Positions 18,076 to 27,226 of a stretch of DNA of 35,271 nt are shown piece after piece. The stretch lies in assembly GCA_905221605.1 (NCBI GenBank), contig CAJNDS010000369.1, positions 824,766 to 860,036 on the forward strand, written 5' to 3'. The notes under the pieces were generated by a model. The model did no database searches and had not been told where the DNA came from. It worked only from the letters and a program-made list of their open reading frames with translations. Numbering within the stretch: the stretch's first letter is position 1; every line of letters begins with the position of its first letter. This stretch comes from Symbiodinium natans (Eukaryota; Sar; Dinophyceae; Suessiales; Symbiodiniaceae). A program made the position numbers and the translations under genes.

Positions 18076-21000
18076 ATGGCCACGCTTCGCGCATCGGCCA
18101 CGCGGGAGGCGCTTGCGTTGCACGAGTCCGTGGCCCCTGACCGCTGGTGCGTCACCCGCACTGACCTCCTCTTTCTGCGGCAAGAGGTGCCATTAGGGAC
18201 GAATATGAACCCTCAAAGGGTTTAGGGTTTAGGGTTTAGGGTTTAGGGTTTAGGGTTTAGGGTTCATATACCCTTAATGGGAGTCACAGAAGCACAGGGT
18301 ATCTGGCCCCAATTTTGGGGTTCATTTCGTCCCCAAGGTGTGGCAGGCCATCCAGCACGGGGACATTCGGCCAGCTGACAACGATACAGACGACTTCGAC
18401 TCCTCCGACGATGAGTTTCTAGGATGCCCAGTAGTGCCCTTATTCCCTTTTTGGGGGGTTTAGGTTCCCTTATAAACCCCTTTAAGCAAAAAAGGGCACC
18501 CTGTTTAATCCCAGGTTACTGGGCAACCCAGGTTTGGGCCAAACATCTACACAGTGAACAGGCAGCACATCATGCCGGTGACGGCGCAAGCTGGGAAGAT
18601 GAGCTGGGCTTTGATGCGACATCCGAAAGGTCTGGACTGCGACTTATTCATCAGCCACGCCTGGCAGGAGGGCGTTTTTGAGTTTCTGTCCAAGGTCTTG
18701 CACTCCTGGCCAGCGGGTGCACGGCACGTCTGGTGCTGCATGCTGGCCAACCCACAGCACTTGGATATTAGCAGCTCCTTGGACTCAACGAACCCTAAAG
18801 GTTTTATTGTGCTTACACTTCAGTCCGTAATAACAACAATTAAAAGGGTTTATGGTACATATACCTTCATAGGAATTATCGTAGTAGAGGGTACATGCCC
18901 CCCCCCCCCCCCCCCCAATCTTAGGGGTTCGTTTGGTCCCCAAGGCTTGCTGCAATCTCCCAGCAGCTCGCCGTTTGCGCTGGCACTTCAGGCTTCGACG
19001 TGCGTCCTTGTGGTGCCCAACCGCCACTGTAGTATCTACACCAGGCTGGCAGGCCCCTAAACCCTAAACCCTAAACCCTATCTACACCAGGCCTGGACAC
19101 CAAGACGGGGGAGGGGGGGGAGGGGATTTAGGGTTTAGGGTTTAGGGTTTAGGGTTTAGGGTTTAGGGTTTAGTGATTTTTAGTCAGGCTGTGGTGTGGG
19201 TACGAAGCCTACCGCGCCCACGAGGAAGGCAAGACGATCTTGATTGCTCGGGCTTCCAACAGCAGGGAGATATGCGCGGCGCTGATTGGAGCGAGCTTAG
19301 CAGGACACCGGGTTTAGGGGGTTAGGGGCTTAGGGTTTAGGGTTTAGGGGTTAGGGTTTAGGGTTTAGGGTTTATAGGGTTTAGGGTTTAGGATTTTGGG
19401 TTTAGGATGTAGTTGCTGTGTCCGGTAATTTCAGAGGGATAGACGCCAAAGGAGGCTAGGCGATTGCACAGTCCCGGTGACCAGGACAATTCGGCATGGT
19501 GTGCGGCACCTTGGATCCTCTTGCACCTGTTCTCACCTTGGGGGTTTCCGCAAATAAGGGACCCTTAATATAGAGCCCCAACGAGTAGGATTCCCTTGTG
19601 ATAAGAACCCAATACTCTGTCATAGTTGGGTAGCATTTTACATGTTTAAGAGTACTTGAACCCAATAAGGAATGAACAAGTACATTTTATCCCAACCATG
19701 AACTAGAATTAGAAGGTACCCCGAATTTCGGAAACTCCCACCAGTTTACTCGTCCATGAAACCCTGCCTGAGACGCACTTCCTTCTCAAACGGGGAGCAT
19801 CCGAGGTCTGCCAATGCGAACGATTCAGATCCAGCCGATTCCGCTGTGCATCCTCGTGGCGGCTGCATCGATCAGCGCCAACATCAACCACAACTGGTGG
19901 CGCAAGATGCTAAACAGGACGGGCGCATGGGCGTGCGGCATCATGCTCCTCCGCTGGCAAACTCTGAACTTCGACTATTCCAACTCCGAGCACAAGCATG
20001 CCACTGGCATGCCTGACCTCATACCCTTCGTGGAGCAGCGCTTCATGATTCTGGCCGCAATGACCTTCTTCTTCTTGCTCCTTGGGGACGAAATGAACCC
20101 TAAATTCGGGTCATATACCCTATACTACTCTGAAACCTATAGTAAGGCGTATGAGCCATAAAAACCCTCTTAGGGTTCATGTCGTCCCCAAGGCTGGAGG
20201 TCGACCGCGTCAATGGCCTGGCAAGAACCTTGGGGACGAATTGTGAACCCTAAAATTGCGGGTCATATACCCTGACTACTGTAACTCCTATTATGGTATA
20301 TGAGCCATAAAGCCCTTTTGGGGTCATATACCCCTGACTACTATAACTCCTATTATGGTATATGAGCCATAAAGCCCTTTTGGGGTCATATACCCTCTAC
20401 TACTAGAACTCCTATTATGGTATATGAGCCCCATAAAGCCCTTTTAGGGTCATATACCCCTGACTACTATAACTCCTACTATGGTATATGAGCCATAAAC
20501 CCTTTTAGGGTTCATATACCCTCTACTACTAGAACTCCTATTAAGGGTATATGAGCCATAAAGCCCTTTTAGGGTTCATAATTCGGAGCCACAAAGCCCT
20601 TTTAGGGTTCATAGTTCCTTCCCAAGGAATTCAGGAGGCCCGGCAGCTCAGCCGCAGCTATCAAGGCAGCATCGCGCGCGCGACGTGCTCCCAAGCCGCG
20701 GATGCCGCACGAATTCTGGGGGAGCTCCTTGGGGACGAATAGGGTTTAGGGTTTAGGGTTTAGGGTTTAGGGTTTAGGGTTTAGGGTTTAGGGTTGTGAA
20801 CCCTAAAACTGCGGGTCATATACCCCTGACTACTATATCTCCTATTAGGGGTATATGAGCCATGAAGCTCCATAAAGCTCCTTTTCGGGTCATATACCCC
20901 TGACTACTATAACTCCCTTTTAGGGTTCATATCTCGTCCCCAAGGATTGGCGAGAAGATGGGGGCTGTGGACTACGCCATCCATGTGCTGCTTGCAGCTG

Positions 21001-22905
21001 GCATGTCATCGCCCACTCTGAGGGAGATTGCGCGCGGAGGGGTCGATGTTCCTCAGCAACCGAAGCTCTCTACCCACCACGCCATACTAGAGAAACCAAA
21101 ACCTACAAAAAAGGAGGCTGCCTAAGACTTAAGACTCCTATAAGGGTTCTTGTATTCATAAGCTACAAAAACCCTAAACCCTAAACTATAAACCAATTAG
21201 GTTTTGGGTTTTGGGTTCTTAAGGTAGTTCCAAGCCAGGACCTGCTTTCCCACCCAGAAGCGAACCAGCCTTTAACGCCTTAAACTGCAAACAGAGGGGT
21301 TTAGGGTTTAGGGTTTAGGGTTTAGGGTTTAGGGTTTAGGGTTTAGGGTTTAGGGTTTATAAGGGTTTAGGGTTTAGGGTTTAGGGAGGCCTGTAGGTGA
21401 GGCAAAGACGAGCCTCGAACTCAAATGACCCCAGGCTCTATACCTCTACTTAGTAGCTGAGTGAGCACACTTTACACTTTTTTGGGATACTAGAATCCCC
21501 GGAGTCTATGGTCAGGATCGGGGTAGGACAAAACGATGAGAGGTAGCCACGCCAAACAAAGAACAATAACTGGGTGTTTTTATAGGTACACACAGCAATC
21601 GTCTTCTCAAGGCTGAAGGGCACCAAAATTCCCTAAACCCCGAACCCCAAACCCGAAACCCTAAACCCTAAACCGCGTGCCGTATCGGCCCTCAAGGCCC
21701 CCAGGGTTTTTTGTCAGCCAAAGACCTGAACAAAAACCTCCCCCTAAACCGTAAACCCAGCCCTAAACCCTACACCCTACACCCTAAACCCTACACCCTA
21801 AACCCTAGACCCTAAACCCTAAACCCTAAACGCTAAACCCTAAACCCTAAACCCTAAACCCTAGACCCTACACCCTAAACCCTAAACCCTAACCCTAAAC
21901 CCTAAACCCTAAACCCAATTCAGGTACGCAGCGCGGGCTATGCTGTGATTGCTTTTCCCTTCGTGGCCTTGGTTCCACTCAGTCTGGAGACCCTCTGGTC
22001 GATCTACGTGGACATCGCCTCTTGGGCAGATTCAGGGGTTTAGGGTTTAGGGTTTAGCGTTTAGGGCCAAGTTTAGGGTTTAGGGTTTAGGGTTAATTCA
22101 GGGTTACGTAGGCCTAAACAGGCTGTAGAGTTCTGGCGTGTAGGGCTAGGGTTGAAAAGAGTTTAGGGTTCGAAAAGGGTTTGGGTCAGATGCTCACTCC
22201 GCTCTTCCCCTCTTTCAACTTGAGGGTTTAGGGTTTAGGGTTAGGCTATAGTCCTGGGTCCAGCATGTTTAGCCTGTTTACGGGCTTTTGGTGTTTTGAC
22301 CCTAAACCTTTGACCTTAAACCCTAAACCCTTGTTAATTGTTGAGGTCTTGTGAGGTTTGGAGGTCTTTCAGGAAGGGTGGTCTTCCGGACAACTCGACT
22401 TAAGGTGTACCTGAATGATGACATCTACCTTTCGATCGTCCCCCTCTGGGTCTTGGAGCTCCTGGCCTTCCTGGTGCGCGCCGCGCTGCTTGTGATTCTC
22501 TGGCGGAGCCCGCGCGATGAGCGATGCTTCATCCTGAAGATGATGGCAAAGATCCTTGGGGACGAGTTATGAACCCTAAAAGGGTTTTTATGGTTCATAG
22601 TACCTTAATAGGAATTATAGTAGTCAGGGTATATGACCCCCAAGTTTAGGGCTCATTTCGTCCCCTTAAGGATTGTGGCGCTCTATGTCGTCGCGGCCTG
22701 TCCGTTCCTGGCGGTTTGGGAGCTGAAGGCATTGCAGACGGCTGCGCCGCGTCAAGGATGGTTTGCTCTGCCGCTGCTGGTCTACACCACGATTCTCGGG
22801 TTTGCCTGCATCTCGGCTCATCTTCGACTCCCCCACCCCCCCAATTGTGGGGACCAAATGAGCCCTAAGAGGCTTTACGGTAGCAGGGATGCTAGTAGTC
22901 TATAG
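18076..22905 (+). CDS. Paralogue A: TIR-like multi-pass membrane protein
   Basis: Clear exons: 18076-18186, 18338-18414, 18532-18773, 18945-19044, 19188 to about 19303, 19485 to about 19530, about 19773-20076, 20193-20224, 20627-20723, 20945-21055, 21932-22016, 22405-22550 and 22671 to at least 22815. Exon lengths and phases agree at every join except around 19530-19773. The start (MATLRASATREALALHE) aligns with the starts of B and C. Shared motifs are CDLFISHAWQEG, WCGYEAYRAHEEGK and several hydrophobic segments. Nine introns are private to this copy (18187, 18415, 18774, 20077, 20225, 20724, 21056, 22017, 22551). The C-terminus either reads through to a stop at 22905 or splices a GC-AG introner (22816-22945) into a different tail. 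It may be functional; an in-frame TGA just upstream of 19485 is removed if the GA-AG intron 19304-19484 is used. Confidence 0.75.
18187..18337 (+). mobile_element. Private introner intron A-1 (GT-AG)
   Basis: Joins CAAGAG to GTGTGGCAG in frame. Target duplication GTG. The left TIR is GGGACGAATATGAACCC and the right TIR GGTTCATTTCGTCCCCAAG. About six TTTAGGG units have expanded next to the left TIR. Absent from B and C. Confidence 0.93.
18415..18531 (+). mobile_element. Private intron A-2, family 2 (GT-AG)
   Basis: Removing it restores GAC GAT GAG TTT GGG CCA, aligned with B and C. Direct repeat GTTT at both ends. The ends carry GCCCAGTAGTGCCC and CAGGTTACTGGGC, a different inverted-repeat family from the CCTTGGGG elements. 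117 bp. Confidence 0.92.
18774..18944 (+). mobile_element. Private introner intron A-3 (GC-AG)
   Basis: Restores GAT ATT AGC AGC TTG CTG. Target duplication GCT; left end CCTTGGACTCAACGAACCC, right end GGTTCGTTTGGTCCCCAAG. Contains a poly-C run (about 18898-18916). The donor GC comes from the duplicated target. Confidence 0.93.
19045..19187 (+). other. Shared (ancestral) intron, paralogue A
   Basis: GC-AG intron at Y-T-R-L-W, at the same position and phase as 25713-25793 in B and 29821-30023 in C. In A it is filled by TTTAGGG units and partial copies of its own donor region (CTACACCAGG twice). Confidence 0.92.
20077..20192 (+). mobile_element. Private introner intron A-4 (GC-AG)
   Basis: Target duplication GCT. 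Nearly perfect TIRs (CCTTGGGGACGAAATGAACC and GGTTCATGTCGTCCCCAAG). Lies within the F-F-L-L-E segment; the nearest C insertion (31127) is about 20 coding bases away, so the two are independent. Confidence 0.95.
20225..20626 (+). mobile_element. Private composite introner A-5 (GA-AG)
   Basis: Target duplication GAA; left end CCTTGGGGACGAATTGTGAACC. The interior is a tandem expansion of the introner body: GGGT(T)CATATACCC recurs near 20260, 20321, 20383, 20447 and 20507, spaced 61-64 bp, each with ACTCCTATTATGGTATATGA. The right end (GGTTCATAGTTCCTTCCCAAG) is degraded. Removing it gives GCA AGA ATT CAG GAG GCC in frame. Confidence 0.92.
20724..20944 (+). mobile_element. Private introner intron A-6 (GC-AG)
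   Basis: Starts GCTCCTTGGGGACGAAT and ends GGTTCATATCTCGTCCCCAAG. About eight TTTAGGG units and a partial second body copy are inside. The 3-bp duplication is no longer perfect (GCT versus GAT). Removal restores GGG GAG ATT GGC GAG, as in B. Confidence 0.9.
21056..21931 (+). other. Private long intron A-7 (GC-AG)
   Basis: 876 bp; removal gives V-D-V-P-H-A-G-Y-A-V-I-A aligned with V-N-V-S-E-A-G-S-A-E-I-A of B. No CCTTGGGG termini are visible. It is packed with TTTAGGG (21297-21385) and CCCTAAA/CCCTACA (21770-21915) arrays around unique DNA. The acceptor is AG followed by C, unlike the usual AG-G, so the exact border is less certain. Confidence 0.7.
22017..22404 (+). other. Private intron A-8 (GC-AG)
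   Basis: Removal gives GTG GAC ATC GTG TAC CTG, matching GTG GAC TTC ATC TAC CTG of C. It begins GCCTCTTGGG and ends CGACTTAAG, possibly eroded introner termini. The interior is TTTAGGG-rich. Confidence 0.8.
22551..22670 (+). mobile_element. Private introner intron A-9 (GA-AG)
   Basis: Target duplication GAT; left CCTTGGGGACGAGTTATGAACC, right GGCTCATTTCGTCCCCTTAAG. Restores GCA AAG ATT GTG GCG. The nearest C insertion (32753) is about 11 coding bases further on. Confidence 0.94.
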
Positions 22906-22945
22906 GGTATGTGACCCCAATTTTAGGGTTCATCTGGTCCCGAAG

Positions 22946-23124
22946 GTAAACCCCAAAAGACGCACCTCAGATTCTTTATGGGAGTTCTGCACTGGTTATC
23001 AACAGCGGGGCCGTTCTGCAACTCTAATAAACCCACAGACTGCCCATGCCCATCAGCTCGAGCAGCTTCGTGGCTGTTCTACGGTGCAATCCCCCCCTTC
23101 CCCCCCCCCCCCCCAGCCCCCCCC

Positions 23125-23165
<41 letters not shown>

Positions 23166-23907
23166 AGAAAAAAAAAAAGGGCCCTAAGCAGACCAGGATG
23201 GGCTATGCTTTTATACCTTGGTAGCCCAGTGGTACCCTTTACCCCCGTTTTTTGGGTTATGGGTTCCCTTCTAAAGTAACCACCCCAAAGGGGTGCCCTT
23301 ATTATAATATGGTTACTGGGCTATTAAGATACCTTATAATTCCTTTTGTTGTAGGGTTTAGGGTTTGGGGTTTAGGGTTTAGGGTTTAGGGTTTAGGGTT
23401 TAGGGTTGATGATGGGGATTACTCGGCCTCATCGCCCATCCTGGTAAGGTATATAGAATAGGAGTGGGCAAACGAGCTAACCGAATCTGCCCACCTCCAA
23501 CAAGTTAGTTGGGGAAGGGTTTAGGGTTTAGGGTTTAGGGTTTAGGGTTTAGGGTTTAGGGTTATAGGGGCTTGCTTTATCTATAGAGGCACACGCCGAA
23601 TGTCTGGAGAAGCCTTAACCGGGGCCTTAGGCCTTAGGCGCCAAAAACTCGAAAAGCACGCCATCGAGTTCTGAGCACCATGGCTCCCCAACAAGGTGTA
23701 TACGTCCCGAAACCCTATAAGCCCTTAACCAGATTAGGGGGTGGTACGGGCTCATTGGGGGCTTACCTTCGACCCTAAACCCCAAACCTCAGCTCAAGCC
23801 TTGCAAGAACAGGCTTTAGGGTTTAGGGTTTAGGGGTTAGGGTTTAGGGTTTACGGTTTACGGGTTTAGGGGAGAACCAGCGACAGCAGAGTCAGAGAGG
23901 CATTGGC
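22946..23907. other. Spacer after paralogue A
   Basis: May start with an alternative C-terminal exon of A (22946 to about 23090, after the introner end CCGAAG). Then follow a very long poly-C tract (23090-23163) ending in A-rich sequence, a family-2 element (about 23222-23330, GTAGCCCAGTGGTACCC to GGTTACTGGGCTA), and TTTAGGG arrays (23352-23406, 23516-23565, 23815-23870). The proline-rich open frames at 22889-23279 come from the poly-C tract. Confidence 0.55.
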
Positions 23908-23989
23908 ATGCGCCGCCTCTTGTACCTGCCGGGGTGCGGGCGTTGCTTGCTGCAGCTGTTCCTGGCGCGCGGCAGTGGCATGTTTCGAG
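23908..23989 (+). CDS. Short signal-peptide-like first exon (linked to A)
   Basis: ATG CGC CGC opens MRRLLYLPGCGRCLLQLFLA then RGSGMFR and stops in phase 1 before a GTGCC donor. The CLLQLFLARG core is shared exactly with 27227 and 34255, which lie downstream of paralogues B and C, so the exon duplicated together with the large gene. A following exon was not identified. Without splicing the frame ends at a TAG about 40 codons in. Confidence 0.65.
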
Positions 23990-24159
23990 GTGCCTCGGCC
24001 ATCGCTGAGTTCGAGGGGCCTTAGAGTGCCGCCTTCAAACTCGTCCAGAACCCTCAACTCTACGAAGGGCCAAGGCCTTATGTCCATTGAACCATATATA
24101 TATATATATGACATGTACATACATGTGTCTTCAGGGTTTCTATAGGGTGTATAGGTTTG

Positions 24160-24164
24160 GGAGA

Positions 24165-24261
<97 letters not shown>

Positions 24262-24500
24262 CGAGAGAGGGAGAGGGAGAGGGAGAGGGAGAGGGAGGAG
24301 GTGGAGGGGGCGGGGAGGGGGAAGGGAGAGGGGGAGGGGAGGGGATGGGCGAGGGAGAGGGGGAGGGAGAGGGGGAGAGGGAGAGGGAGGGAGAGGGAGA
24401 GGGAGAGGGAGAGGGAGAGGGGTGAGAGGGTGAGAGGGTGAGAGGGTGAGAGGGTGAGAGGGTGAGAGGGTGAGAGAGTGAGAGAGTGAGAGAGTGAGAG
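24160..24500. repeat. (GA)n and GAGAGGG microsatellite
   Basis: Pure GA dinucleotides (about 24166-24255) grade into GGGAGA and then GGTGAGA units. The Glu/Arg open frames here are artefacts. Confidence 0.97.
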
Positions 24501-24550
24501 CTCTAACCCCTATCAGCTACAGCTTGAGGAGAGTCCATTCAGACACCATG

Positions 24551-24645
24551 GATTTTTGGGGACCAAAGTGCGCCCCAAAAAGGCTTTCTGGCCTGATGTA
24601 CTTTCATAGGGATTATCGTTGTGTAGGGCTCACTTGGTAAACAAG
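24551..24645 (+). mobile_element. Introner-like element with GAT duplication
   Basis: GATTTTTGGGGACCAAAGTG at the left and GGGCTCACTTGGTAAACAAG then GAT at the right, 95 bp, with the family core CTTTCATAGGGATTATCGTTG. Exon-like sequence lies on both sides (24512-24550 and 24646 to about 24784). The flanks are open in more than one frame, so the gene it interrupts is not identified. The minus-strand frames at 24630-24874 are shadows. Confidence 0.7.
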
Positions 24646-25179
24646 GATCTTATTCGAGGAACATACAGCTGAGGTGTGCCTACTTGCTGCAACACCTTCT
24701 CCGAGACAGACAGCGAAGCTGAGCCGTGTATATCACCGTACGAATCCTCTCTTGAGGAGGAGTCTGCCTGAAGACCATGCATGACTTCAGAGCTAGACTG
24801 CACAAAAGTCGTGAGCACTCCTTGCTGTAGAGCCTTTGCATCGACACCCTAAACCCTAAACCCTCAACCCTCAACCCTAAACCCTAAACCCTAAACAAGC
24901 TACGTGATGCCCGTACCGCAACCCTAACCCTAAGCCTGAAACCCCCATTCTCTCAGCCCTCAGGCTGCAGCAGTGTCTTTTGTTTAGGGTTTAGGGTGTA
25001 GGGTGTAGGGTTTAGGGTTTAGGGTTTAGGGTTCAGCTTTAAGGTTTAGGGTTTAGCGCTTAGGGTTTAGGGGCTGGTGCCGAATATACGTCACAGAGAC
25101 TCTACAAAGACGGGTTGCTAAGAATCAAGCGCCTTTGCCTTGACTGAGTGTTTCTTTCCTATGCTTTCCACAAGCAGCC
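24646..25179. other. Exon-like flank, repeats, then 5' flank of paralogue B
   Basis: 24646-24784 is unique and open on +; one frame reads ILFEEHTAEVCLLAATPSPR and ends in TGA. 24846-24900 and 24985-25075 are CCCTAAA and TTTAGGG repeats. 25080-25179 is unique 5' flank of paralogue B. No dinoflagellate spliced-leader relict was seen before the ATG. Confidence 0.5.
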
Positions 25180-27116
25180 ATGTCTCGCTCGACATCGAGG
25201 TATACTACACTGGAGGCTCTTGCTTTGCATGAGTCCGTAGCCCCTGACCGCTGGTGCGTCACCCGCGCTGATCTTCTGGATTTGCGGGAGGAGGTGTGGG
25301 ATTCCATCCAGTGTGGGGATATTCGGCCAGCTGCAGATGGTGCAGACGACTTCGATCACACTGATGATCAGTATGGGCCAAACATCTACACAGTGAACAG
25401 GCAGCACATCATGCCGGTGACGGAGCGAGCTGGCAAGGTGAGCTGGGCGTTGATGCGACATCCGACCGGCCTGGACTGCGATTTATTCATCAGCCACGCC
25501 TGGCAGGAGGGTGTTTTTGAGTTTCTGTCCAAGGTCTTGCACTCCTGGCCAGCGGGTGCACGGCACGTCTGGTGCTGCATGCTTGCGAACCCTCAAAATT
25601 TGGACATAGGAAGCCTGCTGCAATCTCCCAGCAGGTCTCCCTTCGCGATAGCTCTTCAGGCTTCAACATGCGTCCTTGTGGTTCCCAACCGCCATTGTAG
25701 TATCTATACCAGGCGGGCATATAAACCCTTTGTGAGGTGTACAGACTGCCTTATGACCAGTTGCAACGCATGCCCTGACATTCCTCCTGTCAGGCTGTGG
25801 TGCGGGTACGAGGCCTACCGGGCCCATGAGGAGGGCAAGATCATCTTGATCGCCAGACCGTCAAACAGCAAACAGATCCGCGTTGCCCTGATGGGGGTGG
25901 GCCTAGCAGGACGGGTTGCAAAACGGACACAAGGGGTAGACAACCAGGCAGCCGTTGATGTGTTTCAGGGTTTAGGGTTGAGGGTTGAGGGTTTGGGTCA
26001 CCTAGTTGGCAGGACTTCTGGGCATGCTTTGCGGCATCTTTGACGAATTAAGAGTTGTGAGAATTTGCTGAATACCAGAACTGAAGCACCTGATGGTGGC
26101 CAGATCCCGAGCAACTCAAGATCAACCGAGGCATATGCTTGCGAGACATTGCAGCCCGATTCCAGCCGATGCCCATGTGTGTGGCTGTGGCAGCTGCAGC
26201 TGTCAGTGCCAACATAACGCATAACAGGTGCCGCATGGTCTTAAATAGGATCGGGGCACTGGCGTGTGGCCTTATCCTTTTCTACTGGAAGATAGTAAAC
26301 ATCGATCTGGATCGCGGGGAGGACGATCCGCATAAGGTTCCTGACCTTATGCCTGTTGTGGAGCAGCGCTTGCTAGTTCTTGCTGCCATAAGTGTCTTCT
26401 TGCTGCTGGAGTTCGATCGCATCAACGGCCAAGCTAGACTATTGGAGGCTGAACAGCTCAGCGTTGGTTTTCAAGGCAGCATTGCCCACGCGACGTGCTC
26501 AGAAGAAGCTGACGCCACACGGATTTTTCGGGAGATTGGCGAGAAGACCGCTGCAGTAGACTATGCCATCCATGTGCTTCTGGCCGCGGGCATGTCCTCA
26601 CCGACGCTTACAGATATTGCGCGCAGAGGGGTAAATGTCTCAGAGGCGGGCAGTGCTGAGATTGCCTGGCCTTTCCTGGCACTCGTACCGTTATGCTTGC
26701 TCTCACTTTGGACGATTTTCGTACAGTTCGTGTACCTGCAGAACCATGCACACCTCTGGTCAATTCCTCTCTGGCTTCTCGAGTGCATGTCTGTCCTTGC
26801 GCGGGCTGCCCTGCTTTGCATCCTTTGGTGGAGCCCCCGGGACGCAAGGTGCTTTATCTTAAAGATGATGTCGAGGCTTGTGGCCCTGTACATGATTATC
26901 AGCTGTCCGCTTATGGCCATTTGGCAGCGCCAGTCACAGGGCCCAGATAGGGGGTGGCTCATCTTGCCCTTGGTCGTCTACACGACCGTCCTCGGAATTG
27001 CTTGCATCTCAGTGAGTACTGCGGCCGTCGCCGACAACATTTGCCTTTGTTCTGGAAACCGAAATTCTAATAAGAGGTGGCTTCCGAGACCCTTTCTACC
27101 GCAAGCGTTGGTGTAG
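25180..27116 (+). CDS. Paralogue B: TIR-like multi-pass membrane protein, introner-free
   Basis: Exons 25180-25712, 25794-25914, 26006 to 26051 or 26060, and 26104-27116 join in phase to about 570-573 residues. N-terminal half: residues 99-108 CDLFISHAWQ resemble the first strand of TIR-type folds (D-x-F-I-S), followed by C-V-L-V-V-P and W-C-G-Y-E near residue 180, which resemble the later TIR strand and the C-x-x-E helix; a TIR-like domain is inference. C-terminal half: hydrophobic segments AVAAAAVSAN, IGALACGLIL, LLVLAAISVFLLL, FLALVPLCLLSLWTIFVQFV, LLECMSVLARAALLCIL, LVALYMIISCPLMAI and LPLVVYTTVLGIACIS, suggesting about seven membrane passes. The last exon is continuous over 1,013 bp where A and C carry six private introns each. 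All three shared introns are retained, so B is not a retrocopy. Likely a membrane-anchored signalling or sensor protein; substrate and location unknown. Confidence 0.85.
25713..25793 (+). other. Shared intron in B, open in frame
   Basis: GC-AG intron, 81 bp (27 codons) with no in-frame stop, so an unspliced transcript would still be translatable with an insert containing five cysteines. Removal gives Y-T-R-L-W-C-G, as in A and C. Confidence 0.85.
25915..26005 (+). other. Shared intron 2 in B (GT-AG)
   Basis: 91 bp, from GTTGCAAAAC to GGTCACCTAG, with a small TTTAGGG-like patch. It corresponds to 30525-30622 in C (GC-AG) and probably 19304-19484 in A. The donor type therefore differs among paralogues at roughly the same position. 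Confidence 0.7.
26052..26103 (+). other. Shared intron 3 in B (GA-AG, very short)
   Basis: 52 bp if the donor is GAGTTG at 26052, or 43 bp if it is GAATTT at 26061; both are phase 1 and both are GA-AG. The matching C intron (30722-30842) is also GA-AG. Confidence 0.55.
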
Positions 27117-27226
27117 AGCCCTAAACCCTATGAACCCTAAGCCCTAAACCCTCAACCCTCAACCCTAAACCCTAACCCTAAACCCTACACCCCTAATTTA
27201 CAAAGCCAAGAACATAAGGCCTCGGA

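Noticed and set aside
18415-18531. Reading the A insert as coding sequence
   Set aside because: Its direct GTTT repeat and exact restoration of the B/C alignment on removal show that it is an intron.
22889-23279. Proline-rich frames
   Set aside because: The proline/glycine part is a poly-C tract open in every frame; only the first part (22946 to about 23090) might be a real tail of paralogue A.
24087-24441. Plus-strand Glu/Arg-rich frames
   Set aside because: Translation of the (GA)n microsatellite.
25386-25720. Minus-strand frames opposite the FISHAW exon (also at 18547-18750 and 29494-29803)
   Set aside because: They recur only because the plus-strand exon is conserved; the plus frame has the aligned start, motifs and splice phases.
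25180-27116. Paralogue B as a retrocopy of a spliced mRNA
   Set aside because: It keeps the three shared introns and has no poly-A tract or spliced-leader relict at its ends.
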